64,000 bases of DNA from Hamadaea sp. (GCF_013362815.1 NZ_JABFVK010000037.1:37221-101220); one strand, 5' to 3'. Shown: positions 49,426 through 58,272, counted from the first letter of the stretch. The notes: generated by a model from the letters alone, not told the origin. Made by a program: numbers and translations.

Positions 49426-50673
49426 ATGGAGTCCGTCGTCATCGTGGGCGCGTCCCTGGCCGGCGCGAAAGCCGCCGAGACACTGCGCGCCGAAGGGTTC
49501 ACCGGCCGGGTCGTCCTCGTCGGCGAGGAGACCGAACTGCCGTACGAACGCCCGCCGCTGTCCAAGGGCTATCTGCTCGGCAAGGATCCCCGCGACAGCG
49601 GGCAGGTCCACGACGAACCCTGGTACGCCGAACAGAACATCGAACTCAGGCTGGGCGCCCGGGCGGTGTCGATCGACCGGACGGGCCACACCGTCGCGCT
49701 CGCCGACGGCCAGTCGCTGCCCTACGACCGGCTGCTGCTCGCGACCGGCTCCCGCGTACGCACCCTGGACGTGCCCGGCGGGGAGAACTCCGGGATCCGC
49801 TATCTGCGTACCCTTCCCGACGCGGACCGATTGCGCGCGGACCTGCGGCCCGGCACCCAGGTCGTGGTGATCGGAGCCGGGTGGATCGGCCTGGAGGTGA
49901 CCGCGGCCGCGCGTGAGCACGGCTGCACCGTGGCCGTCGTGGAGACCGAGACGCTGCCGCTGCGCCGCGTGCTCGGCGACGAGCTTGGCGCGCTCTACCG
50001 TGACCTGCACGCCGGGCACGGCGTCGAATTCCACCTCGGCGCGGCCGTACGCGAATTCGGCGGCCTGGACGGGCACGTGACCGACGTCGTCCTGACCGAC
50101 GGCACCGAGATCCCAGCCGACCTGATCGTGGTCGGCGTCGGCATCCGCCCGGCCACCGAACTCGCCGAGGCCTGCGGCCTGGAGATCGACAACGGTGTGG
50201 CGGTCGACGCGCGGCTGCGCACCAGCGATCCCGACATCTTCGCGTGCGGCGACGTCGCCGCCTGGAACAGCCGCCTCGTCGGCGCGCGCATCCGGGTGGA
50301 GCACTGGGCGAACGCGCTCAACGGCGGCCCCGCCGCGGCGAAGTCCATCCTCGACCGCGACGAGCCCTACGACCCCGTCCCGTACTTCTTCTCCGACCAG
50401 TACGACCTGAACATGGAGTACTCCGGCTACGTGCCGCCGCACGGCTACGACCAGATCGTCGTCCGGGGCGATCTCGCCGTCAAACCGGACGGCACCGCGC
50501 CGGAGTTCCTCGCCTTCTGGGTCTCCGGCGAACGGGTCCTGGCCGGCATGAACGCCAACGTCTGGGACGTCGTCGACCCCATCCAGGAGCTCGTCCGCGC
50601 CGGCTACCGAGGCGAACGCGTCGACCCGCGCAAACTCGCCGACCCGTCCGTCCCGCTCACCGAACTGCTCTAA
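49426..50673 (+). CDS. FAD/NAD-dependent ferredoxin (rhodocoxin)-type reductase
   Basis: A 415-residue flavoprotein that passes electrons from NAD(P)H to a ferredoxin or similar carrier. The FAD site is 'VVIVGASLAGAKAAETLRAE', then 'LPYERPPLSKGYLLG', the NAD site is 'VVVIGAGWIGLEVTAAAREH', and the second FAD motif is 'DIFACGDVAAW'. The C-terminal domain ('YFFSDQYDLNMEYSGYVPPH') is that of the dioxygenase/P450 ferredoxin reductases. No ferredoxin or P450 gene is adjacent. The start is ATG 49426. The 3' end overlaps the convergent GNAT gene by 4 bp. Confidence 0.92.
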   Translation: MESVVIVGASLAGAKAAETLRAEGFTGRVVLVGEETELPYERPPLSKGYLLGKDPRDSGQVHDEPWYAEQNIELRLGARAVSIDRTGHTVALADGQSLPYDRLLLATGSRVRTLDVPGGENSGIRYLRTLPDADRLRADLRPGTQVVVIGAGWIGLEVTAAAREHGCTVAVVETETLPLRRVLGDELGALYRDLHAGHGVEFHLGAAVREFGGLDGHVTDVVLTDGTEIPADLIVVGVGIRPATELAEACGLEIDNGVAVDARLRTSDPDIFACGDVAAWNSRLVGARIRVEHWANALNGGPAAAKSILDRDEPYDPVPYFFSDQYDLNMEYSGYVPPHGYDQIVVRGDLAVKPDGTAPEFLAFWVSGERVLAGMNANVWDVVDPIQELVRAGYRGERVDPRKLADPSVPLTELL

Positions 50674-51629
50674 AACTCGCGCACGAAGGCCACGTGCCGC
50701 CGATCCACGGCGAACCCGGCCGCCTCGTACACGCCCAGCGCGCCGGTCGGATTGTCGGCGTCCACGCCCAGCGCAGCCCGGTCGTAACCCTGCTCGGCCG
50801 CGGCGCGCAGACACGTCGCGATCAGCGCCGAAGCCAACCCCCGGCGGCGATGCTCCCGCAGCGTGCCGATCGTGGAGATCCACGCCTCGCGGCGGCCCGT
50901 CGCCACCTCGTCGGCCTCGAAGAACTGCGTCAGCAGGAACGCGGCCATCTCGTCGCCGGCCAGCGCCACGTAGGACAGCTGCGGCACGAAAGCGCGCGTA
51001 CCGGTGTACCACTGCTTCCAGGACTCCTCGTCCTGCGGTGAACTGCCCCAGTGATCGGCGAACGACTCGTTGCGTACGCGCAACGCCGCCAGGTCATGCC
51101 GCGCGTGGTCGAACCCCTCGACGCGTACGCCGTCCGGCAGCACCGGCGCGGGAAGCTCGCCGTCCAGCGCCCGCTGCATCGTGAAGAACCACCGCTGCGG
51201 CGCGAAACCCGACGCCGCCAGCAGGTCGGCCTTGACCGTGTTGTGCTCGTGCACCGAAGCGTGCAGTTCCAGCGGGGCGTCCGGGAACCGTGACCGCGAC
51301 ACGGCCGGCGCGGTGTCGATCGCCCACTCCACCAGCCGCCGACCCAACCCCTGCCGCCGGTACGCCGGATCCACCACCCCGTCGAAGAAGACCCGGTTCA
51401 CCGGATTGGCAGTCGCCCGGTTCCGCAGCACCCCCGTCGCCACCAGCCTGTCACCGTCCCAAGCGGCCAGCGTTCCGTGCTCCGGCGACACCAGGGGATC
51501 GGCGAGCTCTTCGGCCAGATCCTCCGCGTCGTAATTCTCCCCGGTCTTGTCGACTTCCTCCGCCCGTGCGGTCAACGCCGCCCAGGCGGCAGCATCCTGC
51601 TCAGTCATCTGCGTCCACCGCACCGTCAT
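50670..51629 (-). CDS. tandem-GNAT acetyltransferase (mycothiol-synthase-like)
   Basis: A 319-residue protein with two GNAT domains, like MshD, which acetylates the last step of mycothiol synthesis. Acetyl-CoA loops are 'GVVDPAYRRQGLGRRLVEWA' in the first half and 'IGTLREHRRRGLASALIATC' in the second, with 'NPTGALGVYEAAGFAVDRRH' after it. Many actinomycete paralogues exist, so this need not be MshD itself. The start is ATG 51629 and it is divergent from a small GNAT gene. Confidence 0.82.
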   Translation of the reverse strand: MTVRWTQMTEQDAAAWAALTARAEEVDKTGENYDAEDLAEELADPLVSPEHGTLAAWDGDRLVATGVLRNRATANPVNRVFFDGVVDPAYRRQGLGRRLVEWAIDTAPAVSRSRFPDAPLELHASVHEHNTVKADLLAASGFAPQRWFFTMQRALDGELPAPVLPDGVRVEGFDHARHDLAALRVRNESFADHWGSSPQDEESWKQWYTGTRAFVPQLSYVALAGDEMAAFLLTQFFEADEVATGRREAWISTIGTLREHRRRGLASALIATCLRAAAEQGYDRAALGVDADNPTGALGVYEAAGFAVDRRHVAFVREF

Positions 51630-51684
51630 GCCGGGCAGCGTAGGTCGGTCCCGGGCCGCCGGGCGACCGAATTAGGCTTACCCC

Positions 51685-51984
51685 ATGCAGCTCACCGTGG
51701 CCGACGTGCCCGAACGCGAACGATTCGAAGCCCGCGACGGCGACGAGCTCGCCGGTTTCGTCACCTACCAGCTCACCGGGGCGATCATCGCGTACACGCA
51801 CACCGAGGTGATCCCCGAGTACGAGGGCAAAGGCGTCGGCTCCACCCTGGCCCGCGCCGTCCTCGACGACGCCCGCGCCAAGGGCCGCACCGTCGTGCCG
51901 ATCTGCCCGTTCATCCACGGCTGGCTCGACAAGCACCCGGAATACGAGGACATCGTCGCGCGTACCACCCGCAAGGTCCGCTAG
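51685..51984 (+). CDS. small GNAT-like N-acetyltransferase (YidJ/AtzR-type, ~100 residues)
   Basis: A 99-residue minimal GNAT. The core is 'EVIPEYEGKGVGSTLARAVL' (acetyl-CoA loop) and the C-terminal 'VVPICPFIHGWLDKHPEYED', which carries the C-x-F-x-x-x-(W/Y)-x-x-x-H-P-E-(Y/F) pattern of this small family. The function is unknown. The start is ATG 51685. Confidence 0.9.
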   Translation: MQLTVADVPERERFEARDGDELAGFVTYQLTGAIIAYTHTEVIPEYEGKGVGSTLARAVLDDARAKGRTVVPICPFIHGWLDKHPEYEDIVARTTRKVR

Positions 51985-52123
51985 TCCGCCGAACCACCCG
52001 GTACGCACGACGGTACGGACCCACCGGACGGCCACAAAGATCCGTACCGCTCCCGATGCCCCGACCGGCGGCGACTCCCTAACGTGAGATCACCTGAGCC
52101 CGACCTCACCCCCGGAGAACCCG

Positions 52124-52867
52124 ATGCGCCTCACCGCGACCGCCGCCGCACTCCTCGCCGGCCTCGCCCTCCTGGCCGGCTGCCAGAGCACCGACGAACC
52201 AACCGCCGCACCCTCGGCGAACACCACCGTCGGCCCAGCCGCCACCACCAGCACCGAGGCGTCCCCGCAACCGTCAGCCGCAACGACCACCGCAGCCGGC
52301 TGCGCCATGACCGGCACCGTCACCGGCGGCGACGGACCCGCCCTGCAGTTCATGAAGGCCTGGCTCACCTGCGACACCACCAAACAGAAGAAACTCACCA
52401 GCGACGCCGCGTACACCCAAGTCACCAAGATCGGCGTACCCAAGCTCGACATGACCTGGACCAACGCCAGCTGTGAAGGCGCAGCCGGAGCCACCTACTG
52501 CACCTACCGCAACAAACTCGGCTCCGACCTCATCATCCGCAGCCGCAACGACGCCACCGACCACGCGATCACCGAAGTACGCCTCGACGCCACCGTCTAC
52601 TACACCGACGCCGAGAAGTACGCCCGCGAATACCTCGACGCCTTCGTCAACCACAACAAACCCCGCATGATCGCCCTGTCCTCCCAGAGCGTCGTGGACT
52701 CCGTCGTCGCCGACGCCCCACCCGCCGGATACACCCTCACCCTCACCGGCGAACCCCACTGGGTCTACAGCGCCCAGTTCACCACCACCGGCGAATACTG
52801 GATCGTCACCATCCACAACCCACTCGGCAAAGCCCACGCCGTCACCGCCTTCGGCAACGCCGGCTGA
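52124..52867 (+). CDS. secreted lipoprotein of unknown function
   Basis: A 247-residue lipoprotein. A signal peptide ends with 'LALLAGC' (Cys about 20), followed by a Thr/Ala/Ser linker to about residue 60 and a domain with four further cysteines ('AGCAMTG', 'WLTCDTTKQKK', 'NASCEGAAGATYCTYRNK') that may form disulfides. The end is beta-rich ('WVYSAQFTTTGEYWIVTIHN'). Codon usage is slightly richer in A-ending codons than in its neighbours, though still typical of an actinomycete. A strong terminator follows. Unrecognised family. Confidence 0.75.
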   Translation: MRLTATAAALLAGLALLAGCQSTDEPTAAPSANTTVGPAATTSTEASPQPSAATTTAAGCAMTGTVTGGDGPALQFMKAWLTCDTTKQKKLTSDAAYTQVTKIGVPKLDMTWTNASCEGAAGATYCTYRNKLGSDLIIRSRNDATDHAITEVRLDATVYYTDAEKYAREYLDAFVNHNKPRMIALSSQSVVDSVVADAPPAGYTLTLTGEPHWVYSAQFTTTGEYWIVTIHNPLGKAHAVTAFGNAG

Positions 52868-52886
52868 CCGAGCCACCCCCAAAGCC

Positions 52887-52921
52887 CGCCGCCCGCGCGT
52901 ACCCCCGTCGCGCGGGCGGCG
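52887..52921. terminator. strong terminator hairpin between convergent genes
   Basis: A perfect 13-bp stem (52887-52899 and 52909-52921) with a 9-base loop lies 20 bp after the lipoprotein stop. Its last base is one before the stop of the convergent GNAT gene. Confidence 0.75.
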
Positions 52922-53455
52922 TCACACGCCGGGAAGCTGCTTGTAGAAGAACGTCGTCGGCCGCAGCACACTCCACGGATCCGCCGAATGCCCCGGCATC
53001 ACACCCAGCTCCACCCAGCCCGCCGACCGATACAAACCCTCCGCCGGACTACCCGTCTCCGTATCCAGCACCAGCAACGACACACCCAACCCCGCAGCCG
53101 CCGCCTCCACCGCGCCCAACAGCGCCCGGCCCACCCCACGACCCCGGGCGCGCGACGCCACCATGAACTTCGCGACCTCCGCCCGATGCCGCCCGTTCGG
53201 ATACTCCAGCTCCAGCTTCAGCTGCACCGTCCCGGCCACCCCGGACCCGTCCCGCGCGACCCACAGCACCGTGCGCCCGCCCACGACCGACGGCTCCACA
53301 CCCGACCACCACACACGCGCCTCGGCCAGCCCGAACGGCAGCAGAAACCCCATCGACGCCCCGCCCGCGACCGCGTCCACGAGCACCTCGGCCAGACCCT
53401 CCGCCACGGCGCCGAACCCGTCCGCCCCGATCCGCACAACCTCCACGTCCCGCAT
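52922..53455 (-). CDS. GNAT-family N-acetyltransferase
   Basis: A 177-residue acetyltransferase. The acetyl-CoA loop is 'MVASRARGRGVGRALLGAVE' (R-G-R-G-V-G-R-A) and the C-terminal 'GLYRSAGWVELGVMPGHSAD' closes the fold. A central 'GGRTVLWVARDGSGVAGTVQ' carries the family beta strands. The substrate is unknown. ATG 53455 fits better than upstream in-frame codons. The integrase gene lies 71 bp upstream. Confidence 0.88.
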   Translation of the reverse strand: MRDVEVVRIGADGFGAVAEGLAEVLVDAVAGGASMGFLLPFGLAEARVWWSGVEPSVVGGRTVLWVARDGSGVAGTVQLKLELEYPNGRHRAEVAKFMVASRARGRGVGRALLGAVEAAAAGLGVSLLVLDTETGSPAEGLYRSAGWVELGVMPGHSADPWSVLRPTTFFYKQLPGV

Positions 53456-53526
53456 GCTAACCACAGCGGGCGGTGCGCCTTCGGCAGACGAAGCGGTGGG
53501 GCCGGCCGCCGGGCCGGCCCCACCGA

Positions 53527-54567
53527 TCACAGATCGATCTTCGCATTGGGAGTCGACCGCCAACGGTCGACGTCATCCATGTAATCCAGCACCACGGCGG
53601 ACCGCTTCGACCAGCGACCACCACGCGCGATCTCCACGATGTCACCACCCGCCGCGCGGGCATCAGTCGCCCAGCCCCGTCGCAACGAATGCGGAACCAG
53701 CTTGCCGTTGAGCTCGGCTGGGTCGATGTCGGCCAGCTCGACCGCCCGTTTGAAGATCTGCTCCACCGCCGTGCCGGACATCCGGTACGCCGTCCCGATC
53801 CCTTTCTGCTGCACCTTGCCGTACCTGACCGGACGGAACAGCGCACCCTCCTTGACACCTTCGGCGGCCAGTAGGTCGACCCACGCCTTCGCCGCCCGCA
53901 CCGTGCAGTACTCCGGATTGGCGGAATAGGGGATGACGGTGACCGCGCCATGCCCATCTTGGTCGGTCTTCGACTTGGCCAGGTAAACCTCGAGACCCTG
54001 CGAGGTGAAGGTCAGGTCGCCGATCCTCAACACGCCCAACTCGGACCGGCGAGCCGCGAACCGGTAGCCGAGCAGGAGAATCGCGCGATCGCGTACGCCC
54101 GTCGGAGTTCCGAGATCACACGTGTCCGCCAGTTGGCGTACGACATCCGTCCGCGCGGCAGCAGCCCTCCTAGGACGATATCCCTGCTCGATCCGCACGT
54201 TCTTCAGCCCCCGCAGCGCGGCCGTGACGTATTCACTCTCCGCCCATGGCACGGGCGGGCGGTGCATCCGGTGCGCTCGCCGGATCGCCGCCATCGCGAC
54301 ACCGGCGGACGACGGGGCGCAGTCGGTGTTCACCGTCAGGTGATGGAGGTACGACACCAGCGTCTCCTCCGATGCCGGAAGGGGATTGCGATCGTTCTGC
54401 CCACACCACGTCGCAAAGTCCGACCAGGCCCGCTCGTACGCCCGGCGGGTGTTCTCGGCCAGCCCCGCCATGACGGTCTGCTCGGCGCCGTCGTCCACGA
54501 TGCGGTCCCGAGCGCCGGCGGATCGGACCGGTTCCGATCCGCCGATAATTGCCAGCTCGTCGTCCAC
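53527..54567 (-). CDS. tyrosine recombinase/site-specific integrase
   Basis: A 346-residue phage-type integrase. The N-terminal SAM-like core-binding domain covers about 35-125 ('AENTRRAYERAWSDFATWCG'). The catalytic domain has Arg in 'YRFAARRSELGVLRIGDL', Lys in 'VYLAKSKTDQDG', His-x-x-Arg in 'LVPHSLRRGWATDARAAGGD' and the nucleophile Tyr in 'KRSAVVLDYMDDVDRWRS'. The catalytic set looks complete, so it may be active. No excisionase, replication or phage gene is nearby. The start is GTG 54567. The upstream 600 bp carry inverted repeats that may include attachment or control sites. Confidence 0.9.
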   Translation of the reverse strand: MDDELAIIGGSEPVRSAGARDRIVDDGAEQTVMAGLAENTRRAYERAWSDFATWCGQNDRNPLPASEETLVSYLHHLTVNTDCAPSSAGVAMAAIRRAHRMHRPPVPWAESEYVTAALRGLKNVRIEQGYRPRRAAAARTDVVRQLADTCDLGTPTGVRDRAILLLGYRFAARRSELGVLRIGDLTFTSQGLEVYLAKSKTDQDGHGAVTVIPYSANPEYCTVRAAKAWVDLLAAEGVKEGALFRPVRYGKVQQKGIGTAYRMSGTAVEQIFKRAVELADIDPAELNGKLVPHSLRRGWATDARAAGGDIVEIARGGRWSKRSAVVLDYMDDVDRWRSTPNAKIDL

Positions 54568-54615
54568 ACGCCTCTCCTAACAATCTTGGGATAATGCATG
54601 TTAACACAAGTAAGC

Positions 54616-54699
54616 GCTCGGGCATCGCATTGCGGATTTGTCGTGTCGCATTATTGGATTTGATTTACTAGTAATCCAATAATTGCCAGTCGCCCGAGC
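54616..54699. repeat. nested inverted repeats upstream of the integrase
   Basis: An outer 8-bp pair GCTCGGGC (54616-54623) and GCCCGAGC (54692-54699) encloses an inner perfect 11-bp pair ATTATTGGATT (54650-54660) and AATCCAATAAT (54673-54683). The inner repeat and its 12-base centre are strikingly AT-rich. They are candidates for an integrase binding core, a recombination site or the integrase promoter. There is no independent proof. Confidence 0.6.
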
Positions 54700-54728
54700 T
54701 CAACCGCGCTGGCGGTCTCGCCAGCGTC

Positions 54729-54802
54729 GCTGAGCCGCCGCGTTGCACTCTCGACAGGTCAGCAACTTGCCTGACCCCGGGGCTCGCACGGAGCGGCTCA
54801 GC
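54729..54802. repeat. 10-bp inverted repeat in the integrase flank
   Basis: GCTGAGCCGC (54729-54738) pairs with GCGGCTCAGC (54793-54802), and a smaller GGTCAG...CTGACC hairpin lies between them. Part of the structured 600-bp gap (54568-55176), which otherwise has no convincing gene. Confidence 0.5.
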
Positions 54803-54897
54803 AGATTAAGAGCGCAGGGCGTCGTCGGTGTACAGAGCCTGTTGGTAAGGGTTCGAGGCGCGCGAAGATCACGTGCCCGTGCCGAATTGTCCGAGTT

Positions 54898-54986
54898 CCA
54901 TGATCATGGTCAGTTCTGGACTGCGATAGCGACGCAGAACTGACCATGATCATGGACGGCCATGATCAGCGGAAGATTCGCGGTGC
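54898..54986. repeat. 42-base inverted repeat plus family B box
   Basis: Perfect 21-bp arms (54898-54918 and 54935-54955) enclose 16 bases. Two bases later, 54957-54986 matches 30824-30853 with one mismatch, so this is the second copy of family B. Both copies join a GATCATG palindrome to the same 30-bp box. It lies in the last third of the gap between the integrase and the Nudix-ureohydrolase gene. Confidence 0.8.
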
Positions 54987-55176
54987 CATCACCCCACATT
55001 TTCTCCGTTGATCTCCGCCAACACTTAATTGATCTCCAAAAACTCCTCTGACCTGCGTAAACGCCCTCAGATCGCCGTAGAGCGCCGAAAACGCCCTGGT
55101 GAGGGGTAGGGACTAGGGCGAAACACGCCCAAAAGGCCCACCTGGGACTGTCAGAGGGTCCCGCTAGGGTCTGCGC

Positions 55177-56349
55177 ATGATCCAGATCGCCGTCGTTATC
55201 GTCGTCGACCCGGCCGGCCGGGTGCTGCTGCAACTGCGCGCTCCGGACAAGGCGGCCTTCCCGGACCTGTGGGCGCTGCCGGGCGGTGTGGTCGAGCCCG
55301 GCGAGTCGCCGGAGGAAGCGGCGCGGCGTGAGCTGGTCGAGGAGACGGCGTTGCGGCCGGACGGGCCGTTCGTGTTCTTCGGGTACGACGTTCTGCCGGA
55401 GCGTGATGTCGAGCGGTTCGTGTTCGTCGCGGAGACGACGGCGTCGGCGGATGACTCGGTGCTCGGTGAGGGTGTCGCGTTGGAGTTCGCCGATCCGGAG
55501 TCCATCTGGGACGGTCGGGCTCTCGTCCACCTCGACGTGGATGTCCTAGGAAGATTCCTGGAGTCTCGCCGGAAACGGCCGGACAAGGCGCTGCTTGTGG
55601 TGCCGCAGTGGCAGGGTTCGTCGCGGCCGGATGCGCGCCGTCTGGCTGCGGGTGCCGGGTTGCTGGCCGGGCCGTTCGGGGCGTTGGAACATACGTTCGT
55701 CGAGGTGCCGGATGGCGTACCGCCGTGGTCTGCTGTGGAGGAAGTCGCCGCGCGGACGTCGAAGGCGGTCGCGGAGCTGGCGGGACGGTTCGTGGTGACG
55801 GTGGGTGGGGATTGTTCGGTGGACCTCTCCCCTGTCTCCGCGGCGTCGGCGCGGTTCGACGATCTGGTGGTGGTGTGGTTCGACGCGCACGCGGATCTGA
55901 ACACGCCGGAGTCGTCGCCGTCGGGGGCGTTCCACGGGATGGTGGCGCGGACGTTGCTGGGTGAGGGTCCGCCGGGGTTGGTGCCGGAGCGGCCGTTGCG
56001 CCCGGATCAGCTGGTGCTGGTGGGTGCGCGTGATCTCGATGCGGGTGAGGTGGAGTTCGTGGCGCGGCAGGGTGTGGCGGTGGTGTCGCCGGAGGACGTG
56101 CTCGAGGTGGTGGGCCGGCGGCGGGTGTATGTCCATGTCGATTTGGATGTTCTGGATCCGTCGGTGTTCGGGTCGGTGGGTTTTCCCACGCCGGGTGGGT
56201 TGTCGGCGGCTCAGTTGACGGGCGCGCTGCGGGGGCTGGTCGCGGAGCGGGTGGTGGTGGGGGCGGCGGTGACGGAGTTCATGCCGGTCTCCCCCGCCGA
56301 TCCGGCCGCGGAGGTGGCCTGGTCCGTGGTGCGCGAGCTGCTGGTTTAG
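55177..56349 (+). CDS. Nudix hydrolase fused to an arginase/agmatinase-type ureohydrolase
   Basis: A 390-residue fusion. The N-terminal Nudix domain (1-130) has the box 'GGVVEPGESPEEAARRELVEE' split across residues 36-56, with the usual Gly before the last Leu replaced by Ala. From about 150 a ureohydrolase follows: 'VTVGGDCSVD' (about 208-217), 'VVVWFDAHADLNTPESSPSG' (manganese ligands D-x-H-x-D) and 'VYVHVDLDVLDPSVF' (D-x-D). The first manganese His is Cys, as in some actinomycete ureohydrolases. The two domains suggest coupled processing of a nucleotide-linked guanidino or ureido compound, but no substrate is shown. The start is ATG 55177. Confidence 0.87.
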   Translation: MIQIAVVIVVDPAGRVLLQLRAPDKAAFPDLWALPGGVVEPGESPEEAARRELVEETALRPDGPFVFFGYDVLPERDVERFVFVAETTASADDSVLGEGVALEFADPESIWDGRALVHLDVDVLGRFLESRRKRPDKALLVVPQWQGSSRPDARRLAAGAGLLAGPFGALEHTFVEVPDGVPPWSAVEEVAARTSKAVAELAGRFVVTVGGDCSVDLSPVSAASARFDDLVVVWFDAHADLNTPESSPSGAFHGMVARTLLGEGPPGLVPERPLRPDQLVLVGARDLDAGEVEFVARQGVAVVSPEDVLEVVGRRRVYVHVDLDVLDPSVFGSVGFPTPGGLSAAQLTGALRGLVAERVVVGAAVTEFMPVSPADPAAEVAWSVVRELLV

Positions 56350-56427
56350 CTGGTACGCCGAAAGGTGCGGTGGTCATCATGGGCAGGCCCTGATATAACA
56401 GTGCTGTTAGATCGTGAGGGGGCGGAC

Positions 56428-57348
56428 ATGGGGATGCTCGACGTCGGCGACGGCAACCACATCTTCTGGGAGGTGCTGGGCAATCCCGAGGGCAAGCCGG
56501 CGGTGTGCGTACACGGCGGGCCGGGGTCGGGGTCCGGTCCCTCCTGGGCGCGCCACTTCGACCTGACGAAGTACCGCGTTGTGCTGTTCGACCAGCGTGG
56601 GTGCGGCCGGAGCACGCCGAACGCGGCCGACCACGCCACGTCGCTCGCGGCGAACACGACCCGGCATCTGATCGCCGACATGGAACGGTTGCGGGAGCAT
56701 CTGGGCGCCGAGCGGTGGCTGGTGTTCGGCGGTTCGTGGGGTTCGACGCTCGGTCTCGCGTACGCCGAGGCGCATCCGGATCGGGTGTCGGAGCTGGTGC
56801 TGTTCAGCGTCGTGACGACGACGGCGGCCGAAGTGGACTGGGTGACCCGGCAGATGGGGCGGTTGTTCCCGGCGGAGTGGGATCGGTTCGCCGGGCATCT
56901 GGAGCCGGCCGATCGGGATGGGAACCTGGCGGCGGCGTACGCGCGGCTGCTGAACGATCCCGATCCGAAGGTCCGGGCCGACGCCGCCGCCGAGTGGTGC
57001 GCGTGGGAGGACACCCATGTCGCCGTCGTGTCCGGTCCGGACCCCGATCCCCGGTACGCCGATCCGAGGTTCCGGCTGCAGTTCGCCCGGCTCGTCACGC
57101 ACTACTGGGCCAACGCCGGGTTCCTGCCCGACGGTCAGCTGCTGGCCGACGCGGTCAAGCTGGCCGGGATCCCCGGTGTGCTGGTGACCGGGCGCGCCGA
57201 CGTGAGCGGGCCGCCCGATGTCGCGTACCGGCTGGCTCAGCGCTGGAGCGACGCGGAGCTGGTCATCGTCGGCCCGGCTGAGCACGGTGCCGGTCATCCG
57301 GAGGTGAGCCGGGTGCTGCGGGACGCGCTGGCGCGATACGCGCGATGA
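56428..57348 (+). CDS. proline iminopeptidase-like alpha/beta hydrolase
   Basis: A 306-residue hydrolase of peptidase family S33. The oxyanion motif is 'AVCVHGGPGSGSGPSWARHF', 'VVLFDQRGCGRSTPNAADH' is diagnostic, and the nucleophile elbow 'VFGGSWGSTLGLAYAEAHPD' holds the catalytic Ser (about residue 101). 'GRADVSGPPD' gives the Asp and 'PAEHGAGHPE' the His. It removes N-terminal proline from peptides or acts on related amides. ATG 56428 has GAGGGGG upstream. The last 86 bp overlap the convergent kinase gene. Confidence 0.92.
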   Translation: MGMLDVGDGNHIFWEVLGNPEGKPAVCVHGGPGSGSGPSWARHFDLTKYRVVLFDQRGCGRSTPNAADHATSLAANTTRHLIADMERLREHLGAERWLVFGGSWGSTLGLAYAEAHPDRVSELVLFSVVTTTAAEVDWVTRQMGRLFPAEWDRFAGHLEPADRDGNLAAAYARLLNDPDPKVRADAAAEWCAWEDTHVAVVSGPDPDPRYADPRFRLQFARLVTHYWANAGFLPDGQLLADAVKLAGIPGVLVTGRADVSGPPDVAYRLAQRWSDAELVIVGPAEHGAGHPEVSRVLRDALARYAR

Positions 57349-58261
57349 GGGCGAGCTGCTCCGGGGTGGGCAGCAGCCGCAGCGTCTCGTCGATCTCGGA
57401 GTCGGCCCAGGCCCGGTCGTCGCCGTCGGTGTCCGGATCGGTGGCGATGCGGGCCTGGTGCAGCAGGAAGTTGAGCCGGTCGGCGAGCAGCATGGTGTAG
57501 TCGGCCGGGCCGGTGAGACGTCCCGGTCCCCCGGCGTCCACATAGGCGTCGTAGCACTCGCGCATCCGGTCCGGGTCGTCGGTGGTGAACCACGCGTACA
57601 GGGTCTGGATCAGCTCGCGGCCGGGTTCGGCCGGGCCGAGCTGGTCCCAGTCGAGCACGACGAGGTCGCCGCCGGGTCCGGCTTGGACGTTTTCCGGATG
57701 CAGGTCGCGGTGGCACAGCCGCAGGCGTGCCGGGTCGGGTGGGGTGAGGACGGCGGTCAGCCGGGGCAGGTCCTTGCGCAGCCGGTCCAGCCGCGCGGAC
57801 CAGGGCCGGTCGGCGAACCCGGCGAACTGCGCGGGCTCCGGGGCCTGGTGGTACCACGGTTCCTGGCCGGACGCGGGGGGCGCGCACGAGTGCAGGCGGG
57901 CCAGGAGCACGCCGAGCCGGGCCGGGGTGTCTGGTGCTGCGGGGTCGACGGGGTGCAGGTCCACCCAGTCGTAGAGGCGCAGCAGTCCGCCGCCGGGCGC
58001 GGGGACGAGCAGCCGCCCGTCGCCGGCCGGGTGGGTCGCCGGGACGCGTACGCCGGCGGCGGTCGCGCGGCTGGTCAGGTCTAGTTCGGCGGCGAGCTGC
58101 CCGGCCGGTGGGGCGGCGAACGAGTGCTTGAGCGCGTACCGGCCGTCGCGGGTGCGTACCTGCCAGATCCGGCCGAGCGCGCCGCGGGGGCCCGGGGTGA
58201 CGGCCACCTCGGAGTCCCAGCCGTATTCGGCGTACGCCGCCGCGAGCAGCGGATCGGTCAC
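57263..58261 (-). CDS. APH-family phosphotransferase
   Basis: A 332-residue kinase-fold protein. The catalytic loop is 'LRLCHRDLHPENVQAGPGGD' and the metal site 'LVVLDWDQLGPAEPGRELIQ'. The N-lobe has 'LGRIWQVRTRDGRYALKHSF' with the ATP lysine. Its last ~28 codons overlap the hydrolase gene on the other strand. The start is GTG 58261, 11 bp downstream of the DsbA-like gene, so it is in the same transcript. The substrate is unknown. Confidence 0.85.
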   Translation of the reverse strand: MTDPLLAAAYAEYGWDSEVAVTPGPRGALGRIWQVRTRDGRYALKHSFAAPPAGQLAAELDLTSRATAAGVRVPATHPAGDGRLLVPAPGGGLLRLYDWVDLHPVDPAAPDTPARLGVLLARLHSCAPPASGQEPWYHQAPEPAQFAGFADRPWSARLDRLRKDLPRLTAVLTPPDPARLRLCHRDLHPENVQAGPGGDLVVLDWDQLGPAEPGRELIQTLYAWFTTDDPDRMRECYDAYVDAGGPGRLTGPADYTMLLADRLNFLLHQARIATDPDTDGDDRAWADSEIDETLRLLPTPEQLALIARIAPARPAAPGSPPDDRHRAQPGRR

Positions 58262-58272
58262 ATGGTCCAGTA

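Noticed and set aside
54803..54870. A tRNA-like stretch with GATTAAGAGC and GGTTCGAGGCG, resembling an anticodon loop and a T-loop.
   Set aside because: Neither the anticodon stem nor the T-stem can pair, and no acceptor stem flanks them, so it is not a functional tRNA. It could be a fossil attachment site, but I cannot show that.
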